Source: Physcocola sp002396385 (GTDB taxonomy: Bacteria > Bacteroidota > Bacteroidia > Bacteroidales > Paludibacteraceae). Taken from it: a stretch of DNA of 64,000 nt. Positions within the stretch are counted from its first letter, which is position 1. Every line of letters starts with the position of its first letter. Below, one piece after another: positions 54,201-62,400 of this stretch. Below the pieces are notes generated by a model. It was not told where the DNA came from. It worked only from the letters and a program-made list of their open reading frames with translations, and did no database searches. The position numbers and the translations under genes are program-made. The stretch lies in the NCBI GenBank assembly GCA_946535435.1, contig CAMNDM010000013.1, forward strand, positions 1 through 64,000. The letters run 5' to 3'.

Positions 54201-56213
54201 CTTAACACTCAGAATTGTATCCCAAGTAGCCTTACAGCCTACACCTGCAATTTCTACGGTTTCCCAGATTTGGTGTTTGTTTTTTATACCAAGACAAAGC
54301 GAATCGTGAACCGAATTCGACCATGAAATAAGCGCCGTCTTACCATCGGAAGTTACGCCATTGGCATTTCTCCAAGTGTAGATGTATTTATATTTGTTGT
54401 TAACCTGCGTATTGTCGTAGGCATAGATTTGCCGGTAATTATCGGAAGGGCAAATAGAATCTCGACCCGTACCAGAGAAACCGTCCACAGTAAAATGGGC
54501 TTTAGGAGTTCTATAGACATGTATACGTTTGGTTTTAGTGTCCCCAACCGGTTTAGGCACCCCATCGCCATAGTCCTTCGTCATCGTAACCGTCAGTTCG
54601 TAGGTGCCCTCCATTGAATTTTCAGGCATACGGATAAAGACATGCGTACCCCTCGTATCAGAGGCTTCCTGATAGACCACCGATTTATCGGCAATCTTGT
54701 TTTTCTGAGGGTCATAAAGCGTCCATACATACTTTACGTTCTCATTGACATCGACAGGAACGACGGTCATTTCCACACCGCCACCTCTTGTCGGAGCACA
54801 AATAACCGTATCGCCCAAGATAGTATCGATAGGTGTAGGATTACAATCCTTACCCGTAATTGTGAATTCAATACTAACCTGTTCGTTCTGTTTTGTAAAC
54901 GTATTAAATTTCTGGTTTGCCGTATTTTCATCAATAACCCTGTAATACTTTTTACCGATAGTATTTACAGGAATCGACAGGCGAGTAAAAGCTGGTCCTC
55001 TTTGTGGTATTCCCCCCACAACAACGGTCTTCCAGTTATTGTTGGCATCACGTTCCTGCCAGTGGAAGATGGCGTTTTGAGGGAAACCAGCCGCATTGAT
55101 AGTTGTAGTTTCACCAATACAAGTGGAACCTTTATCCATACAAACCGACTCAATTTCAGCCGAAATATAGTCGATAGCCACCTTGAAGCATCTGTCGAAC
55201 TGCTGGAAATAAGGGTCTAAAGTAAAATACTCCAAACCATTGTATTTTTTTGTATTCGGGTCGTATTTGTCGTCTGGGAAGTAACCGTAATAATTAACTT
55301 CAACACGCAGCAACTTACCCACGGGAACATCGCCCAAACCAAGGTTTGTCTGACCAAAAGTAACATCAATTTTAGGTCTGCGGATAGTATCGCCCGTAGC
55401 ATCGTCAATAACGAAAATCTGTCCACGGTCAGTAGTCTGGTTACCATGTCCAGTTTCGAGCTTAATAGAAGCCTGACCGCCACAATTATCAGACAATTTC
55501 ATAACATAGAACCGCATGGTGTAGCGGTAGTTCTTACCCGCATAAGTAGAACAGAGGAAACGGTAATAGAAAGGAGTACTACTCTGTATATTCGTATTAT
55601 AAACATAATAGTAGTTATTATGTTTTCCACCGTCTAACGAAGGTTCCTGTCCGTTATAAAAATCAGACAAATCGGTAGTAACGGTATACGGCGACTTGTC
55701 GTTATGGGTAAATGTGATATCGTTTTCATCAAAAAAATCAACAATCTGGCTAGGAATCTGAGGAGTAGGAGTGTTCACCCCACGTTCAGGATCGAAGTCA
55801 GTACCCGAGAAATAATCACCCGTAGAAGTAATATGGCAAGTTTTGGCACAAGCGTCAGACCTGTCCCTTTCAACAAAAATTTCAGGAGATGCCGGGTGGC
55901 TTTCATCGGTCATATCCACTACCCTATACCATACACCATTCACCGAGGTATTGTCAGTCATATCGGTGGCAATGCGACGTGCGACAGTGTAACTTTGACA
56001 ATTATTCCAGGTATTTTTATCGGTTGACCATTGGTAAGCCAAATAATGCCCCGTTATATCTGTGGTAGTACCAGCATCAAGCACTATAGCCGAGCCTGGA
56101 CATGCTATTTTCACGTCAGAACTCAAAGACAAGGCAGCCGAAAGCCGGAAAACTGCAATGAATATGAAAATAAATAAAGCGTAAAAACGCTTTAATACGC
56201 CTATAGTTAACAT
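45234..56213 (-). CDS. Giant hyalin-repeat surface protein with T9SS type B sorting domain
   Basis: 3659 residues. The amino end (MLTIGVLKRFYALFIFIFIA) is a signal peptide, followed by Ig/PKD-like domains (to about 650). Then come many tandem HYR-like repeats of about 90 residues with a pattern of VDC, a second Cys, GVPxRSDG, TxITWTFxD and CxQxVxVxD. About residues 1313-1355 form a Gly-Pro-Met/Val-rich stretch. About 500 residues before the end are shared with the next giant gene, and the end is a type B sorting domain (EIPTAITPYTKDGMNDDFMR, then VIIFNRYGQMIFEGNDGWDG). Such proteins are delivered by T9SS and act as adhesins or in gliding; ligand unknown. The next upstream gene (56481-64000) is a paralog. 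Confidence 0.93.
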   Translation of the reverse strand: MLTIGVLKRFYALFIFIFIAVFRLSAALSLSSDVKIACPGSAIVLDAGTTTDITGHYLAYQWSTDKNTWNNCQSYTVARRIATDMTDNTSVNGVWYRVVDMTDESHPASPEIFVERDRSDACAKTCHITSTGDYFSGTDFDPERGVNTPTPQIPSQIVDFFDENDITFTHNDKSPYTVTTDLSDFYNGQEPSLDGGKHNNYYYVYNTNIQSSTPFYYRFLCSTYAGKNYRYTMRFYVMKLSDNCGGQASIKLETGHGNQTTDRGQIFVIDDATGDTIRRPKIDVTFGQTNLGLGDVPVGKLLRVEVNYYGYFPDDKYDPNTKKYNGLEYFTLDPYFQQFDRCFKVAIDYISAEIESVCMDKGSTCIGETTTINAAGFPQNAIFHWQERDANNNWKTVVVGGIPQRGPAFTRLSIPVNTIGKKYYRVIDENTANQKFNTFTKQNEQVSIEFTITGKDCNPTPIDTILGDTVICAPTRGGGVEMTVVPVDVNENVKYVWTLYDPQKNKIADKSVVYQEASDTRGTHVFIRMPENSMEGTYELTVTMTKDYGDGVPKPVGDTKTKRIHVYRTPKAHFTVDGFSGTGRDSICPSDNYRQIYAYDNTQVNNKYKYIYTWRNANGVTSDGKTALISWSNSVHDSLCLGIKNKHQIWETVEIAGVGCKATWDTILSVKKPDGPVIDCSSLGSQTQEFELGPTQKTTTITLGVPKVGGTCDPYPRVYIVGAGHDAKGNDLTFHVIARLDSLQKGLVPAMKRTVPATAGPKDDNGLMVSYYVVDGCNKMSSTCIVKYIVRDVTGPDVDCKDVQLKPLETRLSYFNVNSNDGADTCEAYPGKGVRPDLLPVLKAPTLLDQNGVDGYITGEFVGRLDLQNTAPEESEALFSNSTIGLNDPIPAGYSYILWRFSDDVGNASYCMQQITVIDDTKPYVECPDSEIKEISVQRNTDECGLSLDSLIAAMDPADFPMAYEICPTLLKISSVRYFYRNIGKANAGSYNYTGAWTEITDKESLIFALGNVYQVAWRFYKQGSGPTVDHSVYAECIRSFSIVDKVPPVVDCSVLSDTAVTVNLNTQGSDLDYASASDTPMRNYITYTLKGFFKKIPTAVDACSGPVNPVISVITPDGNTSTIGKKTDGVAKLLQELQRFHFPVGMSTVLYVYTDNAGNESFCQQNIVVYERIAMNCENELTLKADENCVGHLDVTAATVETAMVSYVRQYKYKMYNSFTGMTYEPVTQDKSETNMFGIITKFGFDDCQTLQDSMKGGLSNRMVPVFPYQVKKVTFVDDKGDETDSSSTVVIKNTSALEEFAWKLVQHQFYNGVGPAGPGFGPGGPGMGPGMGPGMGPGVGPGGPGVGPGAKPSSVIDQVYKTISLQTRTFEKEFTADFKTFAKGRHKLVWYYDNGQGDKDSCVVIVSVVDSTAPTVECGKWGEDIVTKSDPKTCQAIVSLTQPTAKQLNAFDNCTDADKLLISFSRVWNGEKVNSLDAPYEQGTTTVTWIIADEAGNEAYCVQNITVNDSTGPDIDCDKILVNPITVDADENCLAKKDVLVKAGLKIPVVDPSADLCSPSGEPIRGVGHREDLNGVVSPLDVMNDPYSLGQTFVIWTFSDTSNNQTVCRQLIIVNDKTAPDVDCSVFEDNPIDYKLASDQCSASLSEIKPLLGRHFAKDNCDKDSVEGKPYMLLKNGTSRVSLPSVFVKDTTYTIVWVFTDEAGNEATCNQLLSIVDTTTPDNSICPDPVKVLDADVKCTFTYDELDIPNLSINDLCDGVLVGKLTGEIQQPNGKTVYPSSMEEFQELEYYAGTVNKFKWTFTDHAGLTSTCDMTLTINDSIPPVINNCETGNNVSFEMSNGVCYAKWEDISKLIVIPNAFDECQELIDGTGSQPIEPLEIRRYFNGELVAVSKDGDKAWCADPFPRGYTRFVWVFSDRSGNIDSCAKTIRIIARNDPSFICDSIQPNPMRPKALEGECYVEFKDLEFGTYYGFDACTNDSILARLLMAPVPEALPVPNDLKFNVGDTISVYWVVVDEDNNFAYCPQVVIPSHSNKINFDCSTLDSIKSVALEGECYIPAENLNLPHPFAIDSCALVNGANDTIYGVPTRSDSLKLMDNYPTGTTYITWTFVSPFNIDDTVVCRQVVTIAGNKHFDLDCDAILPQINDTVADCGPDPNIVLNVPQIPDPCISDTLITGVPVSRSDGQAIDAAFPLGITVVTWTFTEATGNITDTCLQRVMVLTEKDLQKPCDTAAMDTIAVPAPEDACTVPASEVPLVTPYALHPCTADTVWAVLSRPGISDLNAPFNIGLNRLVWTFTDTTNTLVTPTGICEQFVKVGDVEVEPVDCKNMPDVSKVLEVGNCTIDFDAFDINVPKVIDRCPNGDPNGEPVEIKPLITRTSKKGWSTTDVSQIGSFGVGRDTIIWTYTIAGNEYVCEQHVSIKDSVEPDFDCSKLGLVLAEAADGECEVPLDAVLKLLQPYPKAVETCTGDSIEGVPSLEDGSALPESFKVGDTVIVKWTFIDTVVNAKAKVCRQPVTVISNAEPIFDCSSLDTLLFVAHGACSINLGKDTIPVPVAIDSCTGKEVPGVASRADGGSVYGTYYTGFVTLTWTFDSPYSTKDKVCNQVIHVVTDLEIDGKCGEENYPTIQVGVEDGVCEVPSTDIIAKITEHTAVNPCHNTWIIKGVPSRSDGKELDENYPIGKTIITWTFTDTTKTLLNPVSTCEQIVEVGDNNEPPVDCEKSFPAVKHFLDAENCFIDLADIPVYLDSMPVNKCNGDIAVLDTTRESGKAMNAPFEVGTDVIIWKFTFPSNNQTVVCRQNIEVIDSIAPDFNCNELVNVINVAFKVADVDYVTYEEVVDAGFYIPVVTDPCCEVKTTVTRSDNKDVKDNYPYGETVVTFEFEDDHGNTKVCTQIVKVSDMVPPKETCPKVGGSYTCLTDVPAELTYKEFIAAGGTIDDPTRADLSTFKAVTEVVGDSCEAMVIRDYHLMSIRQDLVTCSNGPDTFYVKDDVAPTYVGINPLGEAVRVACSDINYEVPDVSAEDNCDPNPVVTQSFKSTQGSDPSQCDYYTYDLIYSWTAVDRCGNQAEPATFTVHVVDSFPPVVNLPSDWNDVLHPIYLKNCRFGVPDITGLIPLDSIVMPCGGIEYLEITQEPAAGTEITESTYVTLTFKDVCGKKTEVTKLIEVQKKDDIITLVYKDTVVVCGGDETLADVYGSPNTLSNSNICWGYGTTWVIDWDGKWVGVTTTVLWDYYRGELDESKLIYSNNPSSYAARFKPTTPGFQASEKEKLAAQQAYIEYLMLLRQTQTDNYWFVAMDTVSGCTDTAKVYIDVRERPRINLASGLWQMCDGDSLDLNGDFGSAFDVCVDDMGSPIVKEGWMTTDTSVYVPNSPIDYENGAPHKAVYFATNECGTSTSLNTLYTLCGDSLLTHADSLKVFGSEENVKLAKEDKYYASDSVQIDVFTHFDPAQVLLTTKPQNKARIWKGESADLILTLPYKPAYISWRRVEGMYDGATGAVYNRYGEIVQNASGETDDVDLFMELWNNRDTTIPDSVFLKEHERLNQFVYTVEPTDSSKYYVVVSNEVCPAVASNMVSLDVLNEIPTAITPYTKDGMNDDFMRGHHVIIFNRYGQMIFEGNDGWDGTYRGVLVDPGVYYYNCDIQSNVFKGSIEVVKIE
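52150..52275 (-). repeat. Gly-Pro-rich, collagen-like insert in the giant hyalin-repeat protein
   Basis: This stretch encodes about 40 residues of alternating GPG, GPGM, GPGV and GGPG units, with no Cys or aromatic residues except one Phe (start VGPAGPGFGPGGPGMGPGMG). Glycine and proline codons vary, so it is not simple trinucleotide slippage. It sits between two HYR repeats and is absent from the paralog as far as seen. Confidence 0.85.
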
Positions 56214-56333
56214 AATATACTAATTAACATTCAACAATAACCCTTGTGTGTATCAACAAGTTATAACACACCTAATATATATATCCCCAAAGTGATTGTA
56301 GGTTCAGCATATTTGAGTCTATATGTATACACA

Positions 56334-56341
56334 CAAATTTA
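56334..56341 (-). promoter_or_regulatory. Candidate -7 box of the giant gene 45234-56213
   Basis: TAAATTTG on the minus strand matches TAnnTTTG; a TTTG lies 22 bp further upstream. The predicted leader is about 115 nt. Confidence 0.5.
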
Positions 56342-56410
56342 ATTAAATTTCATTATAATGTACACAAATCGAGAAAACAAATTGAAATTGTTGATAATTA
56401 ATAAAAAGAA

Positions 56411-56441
56411 GAAGCAATTCTCCCAGAAGAAGAATTGCTTC
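56411..56441 (-). terminator. Rho-independent terminator of the second giant gene
   Basis: GAAGCAATTCT and AGAATTGCTTC enclose a 9-nt loop; on the minus strand the stem is followed by TTCTTTTTATT. It lies 39 bp past the stop at 56481. Confidence 0.88.
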
Positions 56442-56480
56442 CTTTAAATCAAAAAGTAGTTTTATTTCGGTGACTTTTGT

Positions 56481-59400
56481 TTACTCAATCTTAACGACTT
56501 CTATAGAACCCTTATAGTTAGTTCCATTCTTCATATCGCAACTGTAATAGTAGACACCAGGATCAGCCAAAACACCTCGATAAGTACCATCCCATCCATC
56601 GTTACCCTCATGAATCATCTGTCCATAGCGGTTAAAGATGATGACATGGTGTCCGCGCATAAAGTCGTCGTTCATACCATCTTTCGTGTAAGGGGTTATA
56701 GCGGTTGGGATTTCGTTGAGCACATCAACATTCACCAAATTAGACGTTACCGCTGGACATACACCATTGCTTACCACAGCATAGTAAAGCGAAGTGTCGG
56801 AAGGAGCCACCTTATAGCGGTAAGTCAGATAACCACGTTTGGCCAAATAAACAGAATCGGCAATAGTTGTATCGCGCGAATTCCAGAGTTCATTGAAGAG
56901 ATCAACATCGTTGTCCTCGCCACTTCCACCAGCGACAACCACCCCATTCTTATCGTATTCAGCACCTGTACGTGCATCGTATTCACCCTCGACACGTCTC
57001 CACGACAAGTAAGAAGGTTGATAAGGCAGGGTGAGAATCAATTCAGCTTCTTCTCCCTTCCAAACACGAGGTTTGGCCTGAGGCATAGTTGTAAGCATCA
57101 CCTGAGTCGGATCGAAATGTGTATAAACATTGATATCGACACTGTCGCGCAATACGAGACGATCTTGTCTGAAGAGTTTCATGTTCTCTTTAGAACCAGC
57201 GACAGCCAGACTGTCCTTATAGGTTTCAAGGTCACCACTGCAAGACGTGTAAAGTGAGTTGAAGGTAGTGGTAGTACCACAATGGTTGGTTGCATAATAC
57301 AGAGCAGTATGCTTAATACCATCTTCATACATTACAGGATCTTGAGGGTGATAAACAGAATCGTTTATCAACCAGCCCTGATTAGTGATGGCCCCACCCA
57401 TATCGTTTACACAAACAGGGAAATAGTTTCCGAACTCGCCCTTCAGTTCAAGAGAATCGAACTCGCAAATAGGCCATGAACCGCTAGCCAACTGTAAACG
57501 TGGCCGTTCGTCAACCTTTACGTAAACCGAAGCCGTATCGCTACAACCAGAAACGGTATCCATTGCCACGAAGTAGTAGACATCGGACTGGTGCTGACGG
57601 AGCAACATAAGGTACTTCGCATAAGCAGCATCGGCAGCAGCCTTTTCTTCAGGAGAAGCTTTCAAAGAAGCATTAACCGCTTCGAAACGAGAAGCATAGG
57701 TTTCCGGATTATTACTATAAATCAGATGCTCCTCATCGAAAGTGTTACGGTAGTAATCCCAGAACAAGGTAGTAGGAACAGGTTCCCACTTGCCCAAGTC
57801 AATTACCCAAGTAAAGCCATATGCGCTACGTATTCTAGTATGCGTCAAATCGTTGGTACTTGCACGAACAGAATCAAGTGTTTCATCACCACCACAGACA
57901 ACAGGGTCTTTGGCTGTAGTTATAGAAACAATTTCCTTACGGTCTTGAACCTCAACAACCTTATCAAGATCGGACTTGTTGCCACAAACATCACTAATAG
58001 ACAATGTAACAACGGTCGTCTGTGTAATTTCAGTACCAGCCGCAGGAGTCTGGGTGTAAGTCAGATATTCATTCGAACCACAATTCTGAGTAACCGAATC
58101 AGCAGGAATGAACTGAGTCAGATCAGGAATACCGAATTTACATTTCTTCAAGTAAATAGGGTGAGCAGGATCTCCCCAATCTTCCGGCAAGTTGATTCTT
58201 GGAGCCACGGTATCGAGAACGTGTACGATATAGTGTACCGAATCGGCCACATTGCCACAACGGTCTGTAGCAACCCATGTGTAAATGACATCGTAATTAT
58301 AATAGTCACATTTAGATGGGTCGTCACCCTGAGTTGAGCGTGTAAACATCTCTAACTTAGGTTCAGGATCGCAGTTGTCGACAGCGGTTACAACAGGATA
58401 ATCGATATCAAGTTGGTCGCAAGTCGTCTTCTTAGAATCGCCCTTAGCAGGTATACCCACGTAAGTAGGAGCTACAGAATCCTTGAGATAGAAGTGCTGT
58501 GGAGTCTCACAATGAACATCGACCTCGGTAATTGAAGTCATATAGTAGTTACGTGTAACAACGGCATTGCAATTGTCACCCTCAACCACATCTTCATGAC
58601 GGAAAGTCAACAATTTCGCCTTGCTCTCAGGTTCGATTGAACCACCAGCAGCCACAAAGTCCTTATACGAAGTAATAGCCGGAGTTGTATCGGAGATACA
58701 AGCGATATGGTTCTCGAGCGTAGGACAAATGAGTTTTGGCGGAATCATATCAACAACCTTTATTACCTGCGAGCATATAGTATCGTTACCATAAGTATCG
58801 TAGAAACGGAAGGTAATCGTAGTATTACCGAACACATAATCATCTTCCAGTGCCTTGTTATCGTCACGGGTTACCTCAGTGAAGACATCGGTACACAAAT
58901 CGGTCACTTCAGGGATGAAGAAGCCTCTATCCTTCACCTGATCGAACGTTACCGAATTACCAGAAGTAGTCAACTCGACATAAATGGTATCGGCCAAAGT
59001 CGAACAGTCGAACGAAGGAGCAATAGTGTCTCTCACCTCAATACGCTGGTTACAGTAAACCGGTATATTGTTGCTAGGGAACCAAAGTTTCCATACAATG
59101 GTGTCAACCCCGACAGTATAAGGAGCTAAGACATCCAAGCCGCTTTTACGAGAAGTGTCGATAAGCATATCTTCGCCCGTACAAGGATGAGCAGGCAACG
59201 GATCAATATTTACAGGAATCCTCGAGAAATCAAGATCACAATTATTCTCATCGAGAGCTATATTCAACGCAGGGAATGCGGTAGGACAATCAACAGGCGG
59301 AGTATTGACGTCAACAACAGTCACAGTCTGTTCACAGACAGAAACCGGATTAACCAAAGTATTAGTCGTGTCGGTGAACGTCCAGGTAATCGTAGTAACA

Positions 59401-62400
59401 CCAATCTCATAAGGAGCATCCATAGCTTTGTTATCGCTGCGAGAAGGCACTCCATCAATCTGGATGTTGGTGTTACAAGGATTAAACGCTGCATGTTTTG
59501 TCAAATCTTTGTCAACAACATCAGAAGGTACAGAGCAATTGCCATCACCGGCCTCATAACTCAAAGCAGGATAATTCTCCTGACCGCATTTAGCATCTAT
59601 CAACCTCGTTGTCTTCACCTCTACAATCTGTTCACAAGACTTGCTGGTCTTGCTGTCAGGACTGGAGAATGTCCATGTGATAACGGTTTGGCCAAGCGGA
59701 TAAGATCCGTAAAGCTCTTTACCATCGGCACGAACACCAACACCTTCAACCTCCTTACCCGTACAGCTATCGGTAGCCACTGGCGTAGGTATCTGCTGTT
59801 CATCCAAGTCAAGCGAACATTCGTCGCTCTCAAATTCCAGCATAGACAGAGAAGAACAATTAAAGACAGGAGCGGCAGTACCGATAACACGGACAGGCTG
59901 TTCGCAAATCTTGTCCTTCGTAGAAAGGCCAGGAGCAGAGAACGTCCATACCACTACTATAGAATCGCCCACTTTAAGGGTTTCTGGGAGTGCACCACCA
60001 TCGGCCAACGTAGGAACACCAACAATAGCAGAATCGGTACATGCCTCATTAGCGACAGGATATGGTTCAACAATAATATCGGCCACATTCAACTCACATT
60101 CACCATCAGGAGCCTCAGCCAATATAGGTTCAAGAGTTGAGCAATCGAACTTAGGTGCGACACTGTCCATAATATGGATAGGCTGTGCACAGACGGTTGA
60201 GAAGCGAGGATAAGACCACCACAAGGTATCGTAACCCACTCCGAACTCAGCAACCTCAGCCACATCAGATGAGCTCCACCCAGGTTGTGAGAAACGTGTA
60301 ATTATAGGCAACACATATTCAGGGTCAGCATCGGCTGCACCATTCGGACAACGGTCGATGATAGTAGGCGCCTTGATTCCCAATTCGGCAGCATCGATTG
60401 TACAGTTACCCTCAGCCAAAATTTTCTCAATAGCAGGGAAGCTGTCACACTTGACTGGTTCCACTTCGACCGAACCGACACGAACGATCTGGTGGCAAGT
60501 GTCGGACTGGATAACCAAATTATCGGTAACATCGTTGAACGTCCATACAATAATCGTCTTACCAATCTTATAAGGAGCAGTCAGTTCCTCTCCATCGAAA
60601 CGAGTAGGCACGCCCCAAATAGTATCGCGGGTACAAGGGCTGATAGCAAATGCTGGTTCAAGCTTGACTTCGTCAGCCGGAACAGTACAAGCGTCTTCCG
60701 GAGCAGGAACCTCGACAACCGGCATATAGGCAGTGTCGCAAGGTTTCTCGATTTCCCTTGTAGTATAAATATGTACATTCTGTTCACAAACTTTCGAAGC
60801 CGTAGAATCGACATTCCAGAACGTCCAAGTCACAGTAGTTTGTCCCAACAGGAACGGAGCATTAAGTTCAGTCTCGTTATCGCTACGGACAAACGAGCCA
60901 GGAATAGAGTCGTTGAAACAAGGGTCGTAAGCCTTCACAATCGGCAATTTCAACTCATGGTCAGGACCACAATCACTAATAGTATCCTTAACAGCCGGAG
61001 CAGCCTCCTCACAGTTAATAACAGGAGTTGCCTTACCCTTAATGATAACCAACTGGTCACATACCACACTATCGGCGAACCTCATTGTATCGGCAAAAGA
61101 CCAAACCACGTGAATAGTGTCTCCTGCAGTCAACTGGGTTGGCAATGTATCGGCGTCAGCAAGTCTGTAGACGCCTGGAATTGGATTTTCAGCATCGCAA
61201 GGGTCAGTGGCAGTTGGATATGGAGAAAGCGCATTCAGCACATCGGCCAGCGACTTTTTAATCACACACTGCTCTTCATCGGCAGTAAGTGTAATAGTTT
61301 CCAAAGTAGAACAGTCGAATACTGGAGTCGTATCACGCAAGATAACAGGCTGTGCACAAACTGTAGTCAGACCATTATGCGGATAAGTATACGTCCAGTA
61401 TACAGTATCGTTACCAGCTACATATACATCATTGAAGTCCTTACCGCTGAAACGTGTAGGAACCGGAGTCATAACGAAACCACACTGTGTAACGTCAACC
61501 GCCTTCAAGCCAAGCGCATCGGCAGTTGTCTTGCAATTGGCAAGAATTTGGTTAACACCCTTATAGAGAGTTTCACAGTCGACATCAGGATTAACCGTAT
61601 CCTTCACCTCAACATACTGCTTACAAGTAGCCACATTGTTGACAAGGGTCTCTGTAGTATCGGTGTAAGTCCAAGTAATGGTCGTCAGACCAATTGGCCA
61701 AGCCAAAGTGGTATCACGGTCAGGCACACCAGCAATGAGGACAGTGTCGATACATGGATTTTTACCCAAAGGAGGATTCAACGTAATGGTATCGGCAGGC
61801 ACCTCACAAGCGTGAGCCGGCGCAATGACAGATATAACATTATCGGCCGAATCTGGGCAGACCAGATCAATGCCCTTGGTCGTCTTTATATCAATAGGCT
61901 GTTTACACCATACGGTGAAAATACCCAGATGACCAGGATTGAAATCGTACTTCCAAATAACGGTATCGCGACCTGTCTTAATAGCAGGAAGGTCAGCCGG
62001 ATCGTGAACAATACCATCAGGGTTCGAAGAGAGCCAGATTTCAGGGATTACCTTCTCGCCCGGATCGCCACAAAGCTGGTCGGCAATAACACCCGTATTC
62101 TTCAAATCGACTTTGGCAGCAGGAAACTCACAGAGGTCCTGAAGCGTAGTGTCAATCTTGTCGTTCACACAAGGTACTGGAGGTACATTATCGTTACCGA
62201 CTCTGATAGAATCGATACAGGTATCGATAGGGGCAACCAATGTGTTGGTCTTGTCCGTAAATACCCATGTCACGTAATGCAAGCCGGCAGGCAGCTGGAT
62301 GTCGAGGGAAGCGAGAGGAGTAGACGCTCCGTTAAGATACGGAACACCGTTGAATTCCTTATCCTCATCAGCAACAGCATCCGGACAAGGATGTTTAGCC

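Larger units (their letters stand above)
56214..56480. other. Intergenic region between the two giant hyalin-repeat genes
   Basis: About 265 AT-rich bases. It holds a terminator for the upstream giant gene (56411-56441) and a minus-strand -7 box TAAATTTG (56341-56334) for the downstream one. The two giants are therefore probably separate transcripts. Confidence 0.6.
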